A DNA stretch of 64,000 nucleotides from UMGS1124 sp045541255 (GTDB lineage Bacteria > Bacillota_I > Bacilli_A > RF39 > UBA660). Below are positions 50,591-60,329 of this stretch, one piece after another. The notes under the pieces are model-generated. The model was not told the DNA's origin and did not search any database. It saw only the letters and a program-made list of their open reading frames with translations. The position numbers and the translations under genes were made by a program. Location: the NCBI GenBank assembly GCA_045541255.1, contig JAZQIU010000027.1:4578-68577 (forward strand), read 5' to 3'. Each line of letters starts with the position of its first letter. Position 1 is the stretch's first letter.

Positions 50591-50768
50591 TTAATATTCT
50601 CCTCAATTTCTTTTCAAATTCTAATCTATCAAGCATTATTTCTCTATTACATCCCATACATTTTAACTTTATATCTACTCCTACTCGAGTAATCATCCAC
50701 TCATTAGTTTTACATGCATGAGGTTTTTTCATAACAACAATGCTACCTAATTTATATTTTTGTTCCAT
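50568..50768 (-). CDS. DUF951 zinc-knuckle protein
   Basis: 66 residues. Start at 50766-50768 (MEQKYKLGSIV) follows TTGGAGGTAC, so a longer upstream frame is discarded. KLGSIVVMKKPHACKTNEW, RVGVDIKLKCMGCNREIML is the DUF951 pattern with three Cys likely binding a metal. In Firmicutes it sits next to mscS and parB, as here. Role unknown; probably a nucleic-acid-binding OB-like small protein. Confidence 0.88.
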   Translation of the reverse strand: MEQKYKLGSIVVMKKPHACKTNEWMITRVGVDIKLKCMGCNREIMLDRLEFEKKLRRILNEENKEN

Positions 50769-51558
50769 TATGTACCTCCAACTGATTATAAGGTATCTTA
50801 ATTTTATTTTTATCATATGCAAGTTTTATTTCTTTTAAAACTTGTCTCTTTATATTCCAATGTGTTTCTCTATGACATGTTATTTTTATTAAATAGTCTA
50901 TAGAAGAATCATTAAAATTATTTATTCCTAAATATTCTACCTCAGTAATATCTTTATAAGTTTCTTTTACTTTTTCTAATACTTCTTTTAAAACTTTTTC
51001 TACTTTCTCATATTTTTCTTCATATGCAGTTGGAATATTTAATAATAATGTTGATCTTTCTTTACTAATATTTATTATTTTATCTATATTTCTATTAGCG
51101 ACAACCATAACTTCGCCGGTTGCTTTTTTTATTTTAGTTGTTTTTAAACCAAACTCTATTACAGTTCCTGCAAATCCATTATAATCTACAATATCTCCTA
51201 CTACAAAATAGTCATCAAATATAATACTTATTCCACTTATTATATCTTTTAATGCTTCTTGTAGAGCAAAACCTAATACAACTCCGGCTACTCCTAAACC
51301 AGCGATAACACTAGTTGTATTTACTCCATATAAATTTAATAAAAATATTGCCATAAAAATGAATAAAACATATTTGAATACATTTTTAAATATATGTACC
51401 ATTGTTTTTCTTCTTTTTTTGTCTAATTCATCTTTTCCTTTAATTACTATTTTATCTAAAGTAGAATTTATAATTTTATATAATATTAAAGTTATACCTA
51501 TTATTAATAAAGTTCCATATACTTCTTTTTTTGAAAGAAACTTTAAAATTGATAACAT
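50752..51558 (-). CDS. MscS-family mechanosensitive channel (YkuT-like)
   Basis: 268 residues. TM helices at about 15-30 and 55-75, pore-lining helix AGLGVAGVVLGFALQEALKDIISGISII (given in part), FVVGDIVDYNGFAGTVIEFGLKTTKI beta domain, then the cytoplasmic cage. Located between parB and DUF951 as in other Firmicutes. It overlaps DUF951 by 17 nt, and the parB stop lies 2 nt upstream of its start. Confidence 0.92.
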   Translation of the reverse strand: MLSILKFLSKKEVYGTLLIIGITLILYKIINSTLDKIVIKGKDELDKKRRKTMVHIFKNVFKYVLFIFMAIFLLNLYGVNTTSVIAGLGVAGVVLGFALQEALKDIISGISIIFDDYFVVGDIVDYNGFAGTVIEFGLKTTKIKKATGEVMVVANRNIDKIINISKERSTLLLNIPTAYEEKYEKVEKVLKEVLEKVKETYKDITEVEYLGINNFNDSSIDYLIKITCHRETHWNIKRQVLKEIKLAYDKNKIKIPYNQLEVHNGTKI

Positions 51559-51560
51559 AA

Positions 51561-52457
51561 TTATTCTCCTTCAATATCTATATTTAATATTTCTAATATT
51601 CTTTCTAAGTCTTTATCAGAATCGAAAGGTATAGAAATTTTATTTTTTGATATTTGTACTTTAGTTCCAACTACATCTCTCATAACAGTTTCATATATTT
51701 TGAATCTTGGATTAAGCACTACAGTTCTAACTATTTTATTTTTCTTGATAACATCTTCTTCTCTACTTAATGTTTCTAGTTCTCTAACACTTATTCCTTC
51801 ATCTATTACTTTTTGTGCTAGATTAAGTATCATATCAACATCGTCAATTTTACTTAATACTCTAGCATGTGACATACTTATTGTTCCGTTGATAACTTCT
51901 TTTTGAACATATTTTGGAAGTGATAATAATCCTAAAAGATTTGTTATATAACTTCTTGATTTTCCAAATTTATTAGCAACTTCTTCTTGAGTTAAACCAG
52001 TTGCATCAATATAGTTTTTATAAGCTTGAGCTTCTTCAATTGGTGATAAATCTTCTCTTTGAATATTTTCAATAAGAGCTATTTCCATCATTTGTTGATC
52101 AGTAAAATCTCTAATTATTGCTGGTATTGTTTCTAGACCAGCAATGCTAGCTGCTTTTGTTCTTCTTTCACCAGCTACTAAATCATAGCCTTTAATACTT
52201 TTTTTAACTATAATTGGTTCTATTATTCCATGATCTTTAATTGATTCAGCTAATTCTCTTAAAGCTTCTTCATCAAAATATTCTCTTGGTTGATGTGGAT
52301 TACTTCTAATATCTTTAATTGGAATTTCAACTATATCACTTTTACTTGTTGTTTCAACAATTTCTTTTTCATAATTATTTAATGTGTCTATATTTAATGG
52401 TTCACTATTAAATAATTGTTCTAATCCTTTTCCTAATGCTTTTCTTTTATTCTCCAT
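51561..52457 (-). CDS. parB: ParB/Spo0J chromosome-partition protein
   Basis: 298 residues. KRKALGKGLEQLF start, the CTPase/Srx motif (RSNPHQPREYFDEEALRELAESIKDHG, GERRTKAASIAGL, ENIQREDLSPIEEAQAY) and HTH (TQEEVANKFGKSRSYITNLLGLL). It loads at parS and slides as a CTP clamp. Overlaps parA by 11 nt. No parS site (TGTTCCACGTGAAACA-like) was found in this window. Confidence 0.95.
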   Translation of the reverse strand: MENKRKALGKGLEQLFNSEPLNIDTLNNYEKEIVETTSKSDIVEIPIKDIRSNPHQPREYFDEEALRELAESIKDHGIIEPIIVKKSIKGYDLVAGERRTKAASIAGLETIPAIIRDFTDQQMMEIALIENIQREDLSPIEEAQAYKNYIDATGLTQEEVANKFGKSRSYITNLLGLLSLPKYVQKEVINGTISMSHARVLSKIDDVDMILNLAQKVIDEGISVRELETLSREEDVIKKNKIVRTVVLNPRFKIYETVMRDVVGTKVQISKNKISIPFDSDKDLERILEILNIDIEGE

Positions 52458-53232
52458 CTCTTAATATGACCTCCTTAGCCAAATTTAAATATGCTTCAGC
52501 TGCTCTACTTAGTGGGTCGTATTCAATAATAGGTTCTCCATGGCTTGGTGCTTCAACTAATCTTATAAGTCTAGGGATAATAGTATTGAATACTTTTTCC
52601 TTAAAGAATTTTCTTACTTCTTCTACTACTTCTAATCCTAATACTGTTCTAGAATCTAACAGCGTTAATAATACACCTTCTATTTTTAATCCAGGATTTA
52701 ATCTTGTTTGTGTCATTATTATTGTATTTAATAATTGTGTAATACCTTCTAGCGCAAAGAATTCACATTGAACTGGTATGATAACTGAATTACTACTTAC
52801 TAAAGCATTAGTTGTTAATAATCCTAATGAAGGAGGACAATCAATAATTACATAATCATATTTGTCTTCAACCTCTTTTAAAGATTCTTTTAATTGTTCA
52901 TTTTTTTTGAATGTTGAATCTTGATAAGCTTTTTCTACTAATTCAATATCTATGCCTGCTAAGTTAATTGTTGCTGGTAAAATAGAAAGGTTTGTAAACT
53001 TAGTTTTTATAATCGCTTTTTTAATATCACATTTTTCACTTAAAACATCATATACACTATAAGCAATTTCTCCTTTATTAATACCTAAACCAGTAGTTGC
53101 ATTTCCTTGAGGGTCTAAATCTATTAAAAGAGTTTTCTTACCAAGTTTACCTAATGATGCTGATAAATTTATACTTGAAGTAGTTTTACCTACACCACCT
53201 TTTTGATTTACTAAAGATATTATTTTTGTCAT
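52447..53232 (-). CDS. parA: ParA/Soj partition ATPase
   Basis: 261 residues. Deviant Walker A KGGVGKTTSS near residue 11, DLDPQGNATTGLG, Walker B YVIIDCPPSLGLLT. Moves the origin with ParB. It precedes parB in a two-gene partition unit, with mscS and DUF951 downstream. Confidence 0.96.
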   Translation of the reverse strand: MTKIISLVNQKGGVGKTTSSINLSASLGKLGKKTLLIDLDPQGNATTGLGINKGEIAYSVYDVLSEKCDIKKAIIKTKFTNLSILPATINLAGIDIELVEKAYQDSTFKKNEQLKESLKEVEDKYDYVIIDCPPSLGLLTTNALVSSNSVIIPVQCEFFALEGITQLLNTIIMTQTRLNPGLKIEGVLLTLLDSRTVLGLEVVEEVRKFFKEKVFNTIIPRLIRLVEAPSHGEPIIEYDPLSRAAEAYLNLAKEVILRDGE

Positions 53233-53324
53233 TTTATCACTGCCTTTTTTTACTTCTTATACATATCTAATTTTATCATATATATATTTAATTGTCTAAA
53301 TGTTTTTAGCAGATTTTTAGAAAA

Positions 53325-53354
53325 TAAAAAGAAACTATTTTTCTTTAGTTTCTT
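53325..53354 (-). terminator. Terminator after ftsH
   Basis: AAGAAACTAAAGAAAAATAGTTTCTT hairpin with T run on the minus strand. Confidence 0.75.
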
Positions 53355-55269
53355 TTACATCTTCTTTTTTAGTTCTTTTTGTAACTTTCTTTTTTTCTTC
53401 TTTTGCTTCTGATTTTTCTTCAGTAGTTTTTGAAGTTAGTTTTCCAGTTGTAACTAATTCATCTATTTCTTCTTTAGTTATAGTTTCTTTTTCAATTAAT
53501 GTGTCACTTAATAATTTAACTAATTTTTCGTTATCTTTTAAAATTTTAGTTGCTTTTTCATAACACTCATTAATAATTTTTCTAACTTCTTGGTCTATTT
53601 CTAATGCAACTTTATCAGAGAAGTTTCTTGATTTATTATAATCTCTACCTAAGAATACTCCTTCTTCTTTATGTTCTAATTGAACTGGACCTAAATCACT
53701 CATACCATATTCAGTAACCATACTTCTTGCAATTTTTGTTGCTCTTGAGAAGTCATCACTTGCACCAGTAGATATTTCACCAAAGAATAATTCTTCACTT
53801 ACACGACCACCTAAAAGTCCTGTAATACTTGCTAATAATTCATTTTTTGTAGCTATAGAAATTTTTTCTTCTTTAGGTAACATCATTGTATATCCACCAG
53901 CCATACCTCTTGGTATGATTGTTATTTTATGAACTTCGTTTGCATCTTCTAATTTCAAACCAATAACAGCATGTCCCGCTTCATGTAATGAAACAAGTTT
54001 CTTTTCTTTATCTGTAATTTTTCTACTTGTTTTAGCAGGTCCCATTAATACTCTATCAGTAGCTTCATCTATTTCATCCATAGTAATAGCATTTTTATTT
54101 CTTCTAACTGCTAATAATGCAGATTCATTAAGAAGATTTTCTAAATCTGCTCCACTAAATCCTGGAGTACGTTTAGATATATTTTCTAAATTAACATCTT
54201 CAGCAAAAGTTTTATCTTTAGCATGAACTTTTAATATTGCTTCTCTTTCTTTTTGATCAGGTAAACTTACTGTTACTTGTCTATCAAATCTTCCTGGTCT
54301 TAATAATGCTGGGTCTAATACGTCTGGTCTGTTTGTTGCTGCTATAATAATGATTCCTTCATTTGCACCGAAACCATCCATTTCAGTTAGTAATTGGTTT
54401 AGAGTTTGTTCTCTTTCATCATGTCCACCACCTAAACCTGTTCCTCTTTGACGTCCAACAGCATCTATTTCATCAATAAATATTAAGCATGGTGCAGATT
54501 GTTTTGCTTGTTTAAACATATCTCTAACACGGCTTGCACCAATACCAACGAACAATTCTACGAAATCTGAACCACTTATGTAATAGAATGGAACGTTTGC
54601 TTCACCCGCAACTGCTTTTGCAAGTAATGTTTTACCTGTTCCTGGAGGACCAACTAATAATACTCCTTTTGGGATTCTTGCTCCTAATTTTTGGAATTTT
54701 TTAGGATTCTTTAAGAAATCAATAAGTTCTGCAACTTCTTCTTTTTCTTCATTTAATCCTGCAACATCAGTAAATCTAACTCTTCCACCATCTTCACTAA
54801 GTTTTGCTCTACTCTTACCAAAATCCATTGAATTTTTATTTCCACCAGATATTTTAGAGAATAAGTAGAATGTCGCTGCAATTAACAATATAAATGGAAC
54901 AACATTAACTAATATTGTTACAATACTTGAATTTTCTGGATTAGTATTTGTTTTTACTTCAAATTCATTATTATCTGCATATGATAAAATTTTATCAATA
55001 ACAGATTCTGATAAAGGTACGTTAACTCTAAATTCTTCGTTTTTAGAATAATCTTCTAATTTACCGGTAATATAATATACTCCTGCGTTTGATTTTGGAG
55101 TTACTTCAATTTTTTCTACAGTATCTTTACTTAATTCAGTAATTAGTTCATCATAAGTAAGTTTATTAACTTTTGTTTGCCCTATATTATAAAATACTAA
55201 AGTACCTAATATAACAAGCAATAGTACTAAATAAGGCATTGTTTGTTTTGTTACATTATTTTTCTTCAT
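53335..55269 (-). CDS. ftsH: ATP-dependent membrane protease FtsH
   Basis: 644 residues. Two N-terminal TM helices (about 11-27, 117-138) enclosing a periplasm-side domain, AAA module with Walker A GPPGTGKTLLAKA, ISGSDFVELFVG pore loop, Walker B LIFIDEIDAVG and the SRH (TNRPDVLDPALLRPGRFDR in part). The zinc protease motif is HEAGHAVIG, and the third ligand lies further on. Lys/Glu-rich tail (EEKKKVTKRTKKEDVKET). Overlaps tilS by 14 nt; the B. subtilis order is tilS-hpt-ftsH, here without hpt. Confidence 0.97.
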   Translation of the reverse strand: MKKNNVTKQTMPYLVLLLVILGTLVFYNIGQTKVNKLTYDELITELSKDTVEKIEVTPKSNAGVYYITGKLEDYSKNEEFRVNVPLSESVIDKILSYADNNEFEVKTNTNPENSSIVTILVNVVPFILLIAATFYLFSKISGGNKNSMDFGKSRAKLSEDGGRVRFTDVAGLNEEKEEVAELIDFLKNPKKFQKLGARIPKGVLLVGPPGTGKTLLAKAVAGEANVPFYYISGSDFVELFVGIGASRVRDMFKQAKQSAPCLIFIDEIDAVGRQRGTGLGGGHDEREQTLNQLLTEMDGFGANEGIIIIAATNRPDVLDPALLRPGRFDRQVTVSLPDQKEREAILKVHAKDKTFAEDVNLENISKRTPGFSGADLENLLNESALLAVRRNKNAITMDEIDEATDRVLMGPAKTSRKITDKEKKLVSLHEAGHAVIGLKLEDANEVHKITIIPRGMAGGYTMMLPKEEKISIATKNELLASITGLLGGRVSEELFFGEISTGASDDFSRATKIARSMVTEYGMSDLGPVQLEHKEEGVFLGRDYNKSRNFSDKVALEIDQEVRKIINECYEKATKILKDNEKLVKLLSDTLIEKETITKEEIDELVTTGKLTSKTTEEKSEAKEEKKKVTKRTKKEDVKETKEK

Positions 55270-56596
55270 TTTTATTCTCCTTTTTTGTGTACTTTATAAT
55301 TATATCATAAAAAGATTTATTATAACAATCAAATTTACTCTTCTTTATACCTGGTATCCATAGTACATTATTTTTACTATCAGTTACTATTGGCCAACTA
55401 TCTCTTAAGTCTTTATTTATCTTTTCATCAATAAATATTTTCTTTATTTTTTTACTACCATTTAAGTTTTTTACTTCTATTACATCACTTTCTTCTTTAG
55501 TTCTTATGATAATTGGCAATGTAATTTCTTTACTATTCAACTTAATTACATAGTTACTTTTTTCTATAGTATCTTCAATATATTCTATTGTTCCAAAGTT
55601 TTCTATATTTACTTTATCTTTTAAAATATAATTATATTTATTTAACTCTATTTTATTATCTTTTTTAAATACTAAATATGAGTACTCCTTTGACACTATA
55701 ATATCAAGTGGTAATTGAATTTTTTTGTTGTTTTTGTCGTTTATTATTTTAAAAATACTTTCAATATGTTTTTTATTAATTAATGTAATATTTTCTTTAT
55801 ATATTTGAAATAATATTTCTTCTATTTCTTTTTTTTGTATAAAATTATGTAGTTTATTAAACTTAATTAAATCTAATTTGTTATCTTTAAAATTATCATT
55901 TATATTTTTTTCTACTTCTTGATTTATATAATCTTGTGTACTTTCTAATTCTTCATTAAGTGTTAAAAACTTTTTATGAATATTTTTATCTTCTTGTTTT
56001 AAAAGAGGTAATATATCTAAACGTATTCTATTTCTAGTATATTTTTTTGATTTATTTGATTCATCATATACACATGGTATATTATTATTTTTAATATAAT
56101 TTTCTATATCTTTTTTTGTGTAATATACTAGTGGTCTAATTATTTTAAAATCTTTATATGTTGATAATTTTGAGAAACCTTTATAACCATTTAAGTTACT
56201 TCCTCTTATTATTCTCATTAATATAGTTTCTATTAAGTCATCACCGTGATGTGCTGTTAATAGTATATCAGTATTATATTTTTTTAATATAGTTTCAAAG
56301 AAGCTATATCTTTTTTCTCTAGCTTCAAACTCAGTAAATTTATTGTTTTTATAACCTTTAATTTTCATTCCTTCGAAGATAATATTATTTTCTTTACAAT
56401 AGTTTTCAACAAAGATATACTCTTCATCGCTAACAGCCCTTAAATTATGATTTACATGTGCACATATTACATTATAATTATTAGTTTTTAATAAATGCAA
56501 AAGAGCCATAGAATCTGGTCCACCAGAGGTTGCTACGACTAAAAATTTATTATTATCAATGTTTAATTGTTTTAAAAAATCTAGACTTTCTTTCAC
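55256..56596 (-). CDS. tilS: tRNA(Ile)-lysidine synthase
   Basis: 446 residues. PP-loop VVATSGGPDSMALLHLL near residue 18-34, ICAHVNHNLRAVSDEEY, LTAHHGDDLIETILMRIIRGS and SKKYTRNRIRLDILP are TilS hallmarks. The C-terminal domain (SWPIVTDSKNNVLWIPGIKKS) matches TilS_C. Changes C34 to lysidine in tRNA-Ile(CAU), needed to read AUA, a codon used very often in this AT-rich genome. Confidence 0.95.
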   Translation of the reverse strand: MKESLDFLKQLNIDNNKFLVVATSGGPDSMALLHLLKTNNYNVICAHVNHNLRAVSDEEYIFVENYCKENNIIFEGMKIKGYKNNKFTEFEAREKRYSFFETILKKYNTDILLTAHHGDDLIETILMRIIRGSNLNGYKGFSKLSTYKDFKIIRPLVYYTKKDIENYIKNNNIPCVYDESNKSKKYTRNRIRLDILPLLKQEDKNIHKKFLTLNEELESTQDYINQEVEKNINDNFKDNKLDLIKFNKLHNFIQKKEIEEILFQIYKENITLINKKHIESIFKIINDKNNKKIQLPLDIIVSKEYSYLVFKKDNKIELNKYNYILKDKVNIENFGTIEYIEDTIEKSNYVIKLNSKEITLPIIIRTKEESDVIEVKNLNGSKKIKKIFIDEKINKDLRDSWPIVTDSKNNVLWIPGIKKSKFDCYNKSFYDIIIKYTKKENKNEEK

Positions 56597-56645
56597 ATTT
56601 CATCACATTGAATATTTTATACTATTAATAGTTTTTATGCAAATA

Positions 56646-56666
56646 AAAAAGGCTTAAACACCTTTT
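56646..56666 (-). terminator. Terminator after the CHC2-finger gene
   Basis: AAAAGGTGTTTAAGCCTTTT hairpin with T run on the minus strand. Confidence 0.6.
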
Positions 56667-57270
56667 ATTTTTGTTTGTTATATAAGTATTTTACATATTT
56701 TTTTGAACAGCACATTTTTTTAGCAATTTTCTCTATATCAATTGGTTTATTTTTGGATTCTAAATATTTTAAATATGTAATTATTCTTTTTTCTAAATAT
56801 ATTGTTTTTTCCTTGCTAATATTAATATACTCATCTTTTAGGTTATAAAATTCAAATAATTCTTTGTATATATTTTGGTTTTCTATTGATAAATTTTCTT
56901 TAGTTTTCGAAATAAAACTTTTGATTATTTCTAAAGCATTGTTAAAATCTATTTTATAAATTTCCATTATAAAATGAATAATTGAACCAGCTGTTCCACA
57001 AGCATGACATATAAATTGCCCTTTATTGTCTAATATTACAAAGGGATAATCGTTCCCTGGGGTATGATAATAACATTTATTTATATAAAATTTATTGTTT
57101 GGTTTACATTCTACTTTATATTTTATTCCTTGAGTTTCTAAATAAGATAAGTACATTCCCAGCATACTTATATTGGATGCGATATAGTTTAATAAATCAT
57201 AATCTAGTTCTTCTGTATAATCTAATATTTCATAAGTAAGATATTTAAATTCATTATCAAAACATATCAT
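56665..57270 (-). CDS. Stand-alone CHC2 (DnaG-type) zinc-finger protein
   Basis: 201 residues. Residues about 50-115 match the primase zinc finger: CYYHTPGNDYPFVI with C-x2-H, then GQFICHACGTAGSIIHFIMEIY with C-x2-C and the DnaG-type helix, followed by IDFNNALEIIKSF as in DnaG. No TOPRIM or polymerase domain follows; instead the C-terminus has a short HTH-like segment (IDIEKIAKKMCCSKKYVKYLY). The gene starts 2 nt after the radical SAM gene stops, implying a joint function. It may bind single-stranded nucleic acid; role unknown. Confidence 0.7.
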   Translation of the reverse strand: MICFDNEFKYLTYEILDYTEELDYDLLNYIASNISMLGMYLSYLETQGIKYKVECKPNNKFYINKCYYHTPGNDYPFVILDNKGQFICHACGTAGSIIHFIMEIYKIDFNNALEIIKSFISKTKENLSIENQNIYKELFEFYNLKDEYINISKEKTIYLEKRIITYLKYLESKNKPIDIEKIAKKMCCSKKYVKYLYNKQK

Positions 57271-57272
57271 TT

Positions 57273-58328
57273 TTATCTACCTACCTTTTTATATATTTTA
57301 CTACATAGTGGTTCAACTCTTTTACCACCAGGTGTTTTAACTTCTTCTAAATTTTCATATATATTATAATGTTTTATTCCATATTTTTTCATGGTTTCTA
57401 CATCTAATTCTTTAAATGCAGGACAAGGTAATATAGTACCATCAAACTTTATATCTAATTTTTCTAATCCTGCATTACACTTGTGAGTATTATCTCCCAT
57501 TAAAGGAATACCTATTCTAATTTTACCATTATATATTTGTTTAGATTTTTCTAGTATATCCATGAATTCTAATAATTCTTTTTCATCTAACATTAAATCA
57601 CTTTTATTTTTTAATCCTCTACCTTGTGGTACAAAGTTTAATATACTTATATTGTTTATACTAGCTATTTCTAATAGTTCTAATATATCTTTTATTTCTT
57701 TATAATTTGGTTTCATTGGAATGAAATGAACATCAGTTTCTAATCCTACTGTTGAAGCATTCATTAATGAGGTTAATAAGCATGCATGCTTTTGTCTATC
57801 TCTTCCCATTAAATATTCATCAGTTTCATGTTCATATGCTTGATAATCAAAAACAATTTTGTCTAAACCTATTTCTTTTAATAAACTTAATTCTTGTTTT
57901 GTTATAGGATTAAATGCAGGTGGTGAAATTAAATTTTCATAAAAGTTTTTTATATTATTTTTAAGTCTATCATTCCATGGTTCATTTTGATTTATATCTT
58001 TTAACTTTTTATGCATTTCTTCTAAATAAAGTTTTTTAGTTTCAGTACTTAAAGGTACAGATTTTTTTATACCACTTGAAAATATTACAGTTCTTATTCC
58101 AAATGTTTTTGCATATTTAACCATTTGATATAATTCAGGATGTAAAAAAGGTTCTCCACCACTTAAAGACAACTCTTCTATTCCACCTTCACTTATAAAA
58201 TAATCTATTACTCTTTTATAATCATCAAATGAAATAATTTGTTTCTTATTAATACATGAATTAGATGAACAAAACTTACATTCATTTGGACATGATTCAA
58301 TTATTTCAAAACACAAATCTTTTACCAT
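57273..58328 (-). CDS. Radical SAM enzyme with auxiliary Cys-rich C-terminus
   Basis: 351 residues. SAM/Fe-S motif CPNECKFC (C-x3-C-x2-C) near residue 14, LSGGEPFLHPEL for SAM binding, TIM-barrel strands after that, and a C-terminal Cys cluster (KCNAGLEKLDIKFDGTILPCPAFK and LCSKIYKK) resembling SPASM/twitch auxiliary cluster regions. Such enzymes modify peptides, tRNA or proteins. An extra Cys group (FCSSNSC) lies beside the first motif. Coupled to the CHC2 protein. No precursor peptide gene was found nearby. Substrate unknown. Confidence 0.82.
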   Translation of the reverse strand: MVKDLCFEIIESCPNECKFCSSNSCINKKQIISFDDYKRVIDYFISEGGIEELSLSGGEPFLHPELYQMVKYAKTFGIRTVIFSSGIKKSVPLSTETKKLYLEEMHKKLKDINQNEPWNDRLKNNIKNFYENLISPPAFNPITKQELSLLKEIGLDKIVFDYQAYEHETDEYLMGRDRQKHACLLTSLMNASTVGLETDVHFIPMKPNYKEIKDILELLEIASINNISILNFVPQGRGLKNKSDLMLDEKELLEFMDILEKSKQIYNGKIRIGIPLMGDNTHKCNAGLEKLDIKFDGTILPCPAFKELDVETMKKYGIKHYNIYENLEEVKTPGGKRVEPLCSKIYKKVGR

Positions 58329-58380
58329 AAAACCACCTAATTTATAAAATATATTATAACATTATTATTTAATAAAAAGA

Positions 58381-58405
58381 AAAAATCTTGATTAAACAAG
58401 ACTTT
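58381..58405 (-). terminator. Terminator after the YkgJ-like gene
   Basis: AAAGTCTTGTTTAATCAAGATT hairpin with six T on the minus strand. Confidence 0.7.
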
Positions 58406-58413
58406 TAACTATA

Positions 58414-59289
58414 TTAAAATAAATCTTCTATTTTACATATGATTTTATAATCTTCATTTTCCACTAATTTAGAAGAACAATATGGATCAGACCATTCTCT
58501 AATATATGGATATAATAATCTTAAAAATAATCTTGTATTATATGAAACCATTTTTAAACTTTTTATATCAACATTTTTTACTTCACAGTTATTTGCTAAG
58601 TAATATACTAAATAATAATTTCCATCTTTTTCTAATTTTATATCATATGGGAATATTCTGCAATCTATTGGTCTTATATCATAAATACTACATTTGCAAT
58701 TTTTGTAAAAGTGACATGCTGAACTATTATCTTGTCTTTTCATTTGATATAGATTTTTTAAAGTTTTATCATTATGTATTGAAGCAAAGTCTATATTTTC
58801 AGCAAATTCTTCAATTTCTTTGTTAGTTACTTTTGAAATTTCTTTTGCTTCGTTTGGAAGCAACATAGGAGAATCTACTGACGGATTAGAACAACATGTT
58901 GCTTTAGCGTTAACACATTTATGACATAAATTAAATGTTCCTAAATTATTCTTGGTATTTCTAAATAGAGCATATGGACTTTGTATTATATCATCATTAT
59001 TTTTGTCTGTTGAGATATATGTTGTAACACCATATAAGAAATTATCATTTATAATTTTTAAACTAATTGTTCCACTTTCTATATCGCAATCGTTGATATA
59101 TTCATAAGTACCATTTATAAGATTTTTGTTAATTGTTCCATTAAATTTATATTCACATATTTCTCCTTCAAAATTCAATTTAATAGTAGCAGAAATTTTC
59201 TTGTCTTTTTGTTTAAATAAAACTTCTTCATTATATATTTTGTTATTTTGAATAAATGATGATATCCATTTACCAGTTAAATTTATCAT
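58414..59289 (-). CDS. YkgJ-family cysteine-cluster protein with N-terminal beta domain
   Basis: 291 residues. The N-terminal 105 residues are beta-rich and unknown (MINLTGKWISSFIQNNKIYNE, TISLKIINDNFLYG). The C-terminal part is the YkgJ/UPF0153 cluster: CHKCVNAKATCCSN, then FYKNCKCSIYDIRPIDCRIFPYD, whose Cys may bind Zn or Fe-S. Members often act as metal or Fe-S-linked accessory proteins. It lies 85 nt upstream of the radical SAM gene but ends with its own terminator. The fusion of the beta domain to YkgJ is unusual in my experience. Confidence 0.72.
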   Translation of the reverse strand: MINLTGKWISSFIQNNKIYNEEVLFKQKDKKISATIKLNFEGEICEYKFNGTINKNLINGTYEYINDCDIESGTISLKIINDNFLYGVTTYISTDKNNDDIIQSPYALFRNTKNNLGTFNLCHKCVNAKATCCSNPSVDSPMLLPNEAKEISKVTNKEIEEFAENIDFASIHNDKTLKNLYQMKRQDNSSACHFYKNCKCSIYDIRPIDCRIFPYDIKLEKDGNYYLVYYLANNCEVKNVDIKSLKMVSYNTRLFLRLLYPYIREWSDPYCSSKLVENEDYKIICKIEDLF

Positions 59290-59331
59290 ATGCTAAAACC
59301 TCTATTCTCTTAATAAAAATTTGATTATTCT

Positions 59332-60327
59332 TTATAGAATTTTACCTATATGTTTTTTATATTCTTCTTTAACTATTTCAAATGGTAATGTATGTTGTAA
59401 CATACTTATAAATAAACGCTGATTATATGACAATTCTGTTGATATAATCTTCTCCCAAAAATTATTTTCTTCTTCTGTTGGTTCATTATTATTCATACTT
59501 AGACCATTTAATTGTTGTGGAACATTCATTAAATTAGAAGTAATAATATTATCTAATTCTTCTAACACTAAAAAAATATTTATTTGTTTTTTTAATGATA
59601 AATCTATTATATTTTTCAATAAGTATGTATATTCTATAGACTCTTGAATTTTACGCTCGCTAAGCCACCTATCAAGTCCATATGGGATAAAACTAAAATC
59701 ATATTTTTCTAATACTTTTGAGACTCTATTGTTAGAACAATTAATCCACATGCATTCTCTACCTTCGATATTTTCTATAGTAAACCCTAAATTATAAGCT
59801 AGTACTTCAGCATAACCATCTACACTTTCTCCTATATATGGTACTACATTAGCCATTGGATTATATTTTTTTATTATTTCAAATTCTTTAACAGGACATA
59901 AAATATATCCATTTTCAATATTTTTAACACTTTTGAATTCTACATCATTAGCATGAAAAAAACTTATATTTTTAAACTCTTTTTCAGTTGCTGGTATTAC
60001 TACTGCATACTTTTTATTATTGAAACCGTAAATGTCATATTCATCACCTCTTGTTTCACAGTTTATAGAAAAATGGATATAATTATCACTTTGTGGATAT
60101 GTAAATTCAAAACTTTCTTCAAATAATTTTCCTGTTTCTTTATATGTAGCTCCTGCTTTGAATTTTGATTTTATCTCATTATTTATAGGTGCATAATTTG
60201 TTTTATGAATAAATACAAATTCATTTTCAGTTTCATATATTTTATCATTTTTATAATTTTCTTTTATCTTTTTGAATCTTTCTATATCTTCAATTGTTAA
60301 AGGTTCTTGTAATAAACTTTTTTCCAT
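59332..60327 (-). CDS. Uncharacterised protein (331 residues)
   Basis: Not recognised. Mixed alpha/beta; N-terminal 100 residues charged, then a beta stretch (YIHFSINCETRGDEYDIYGF), a central segment rich in aromatic residues (ECMWINCSNNRVSKVLEKYDFSFIPYGLDRWL) and a helical C-terminal third. No TM helix, signal peptide or common catalytic motif. Located between a small membrane gene (2-nt gap) and the YkgJ-like gene, all on the minus strand, which suggests a functional group. May be an effector or binding protein. Confidence 0.5.
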   Translation of the reverse strand: MEKSLLQEPLTIEDIERFKKIKENYKNDKIYETENEFVFIHKTNYAPINNEIKSKFKAGATYKETGKLFEESFEFTYPQSDNYIHFSINCETRGDEYDIYGFNNKKYAVVIPATEKEFKNISFFHANDVEFKSVKNIENGYILCPVKEFEIIKKYNPMANVVPYIGESVDGYAEVLAYNLGFTIENIEGRECMWINCSNNRVSKVLEKYDFSFIPYGLDRWLSERKIQESIEYTYLLKNIIDLSLKKQINIFLVLEELDNIITSNLMNVPQQLNGLSMNNNEPTEEENNFWEKIISTELSYNQRLFISMLQHTLPFEIVKEEYKKHIGKIL

Positions 60328-60329
60328 AT

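Noticed and set aside
50769..50823. N-terminal extension of the DUF951 gene
   Set aside because: It lies within the mscS coding sequence and lacks an SD. The DUF951 family starts at the internal ATG with GGAGG before it.
51561..53232. parS partition site near parAB
   Set aside because: No sequence close to TGTTCCACGTGAAACA was found here or elsewhere in the window by eye.
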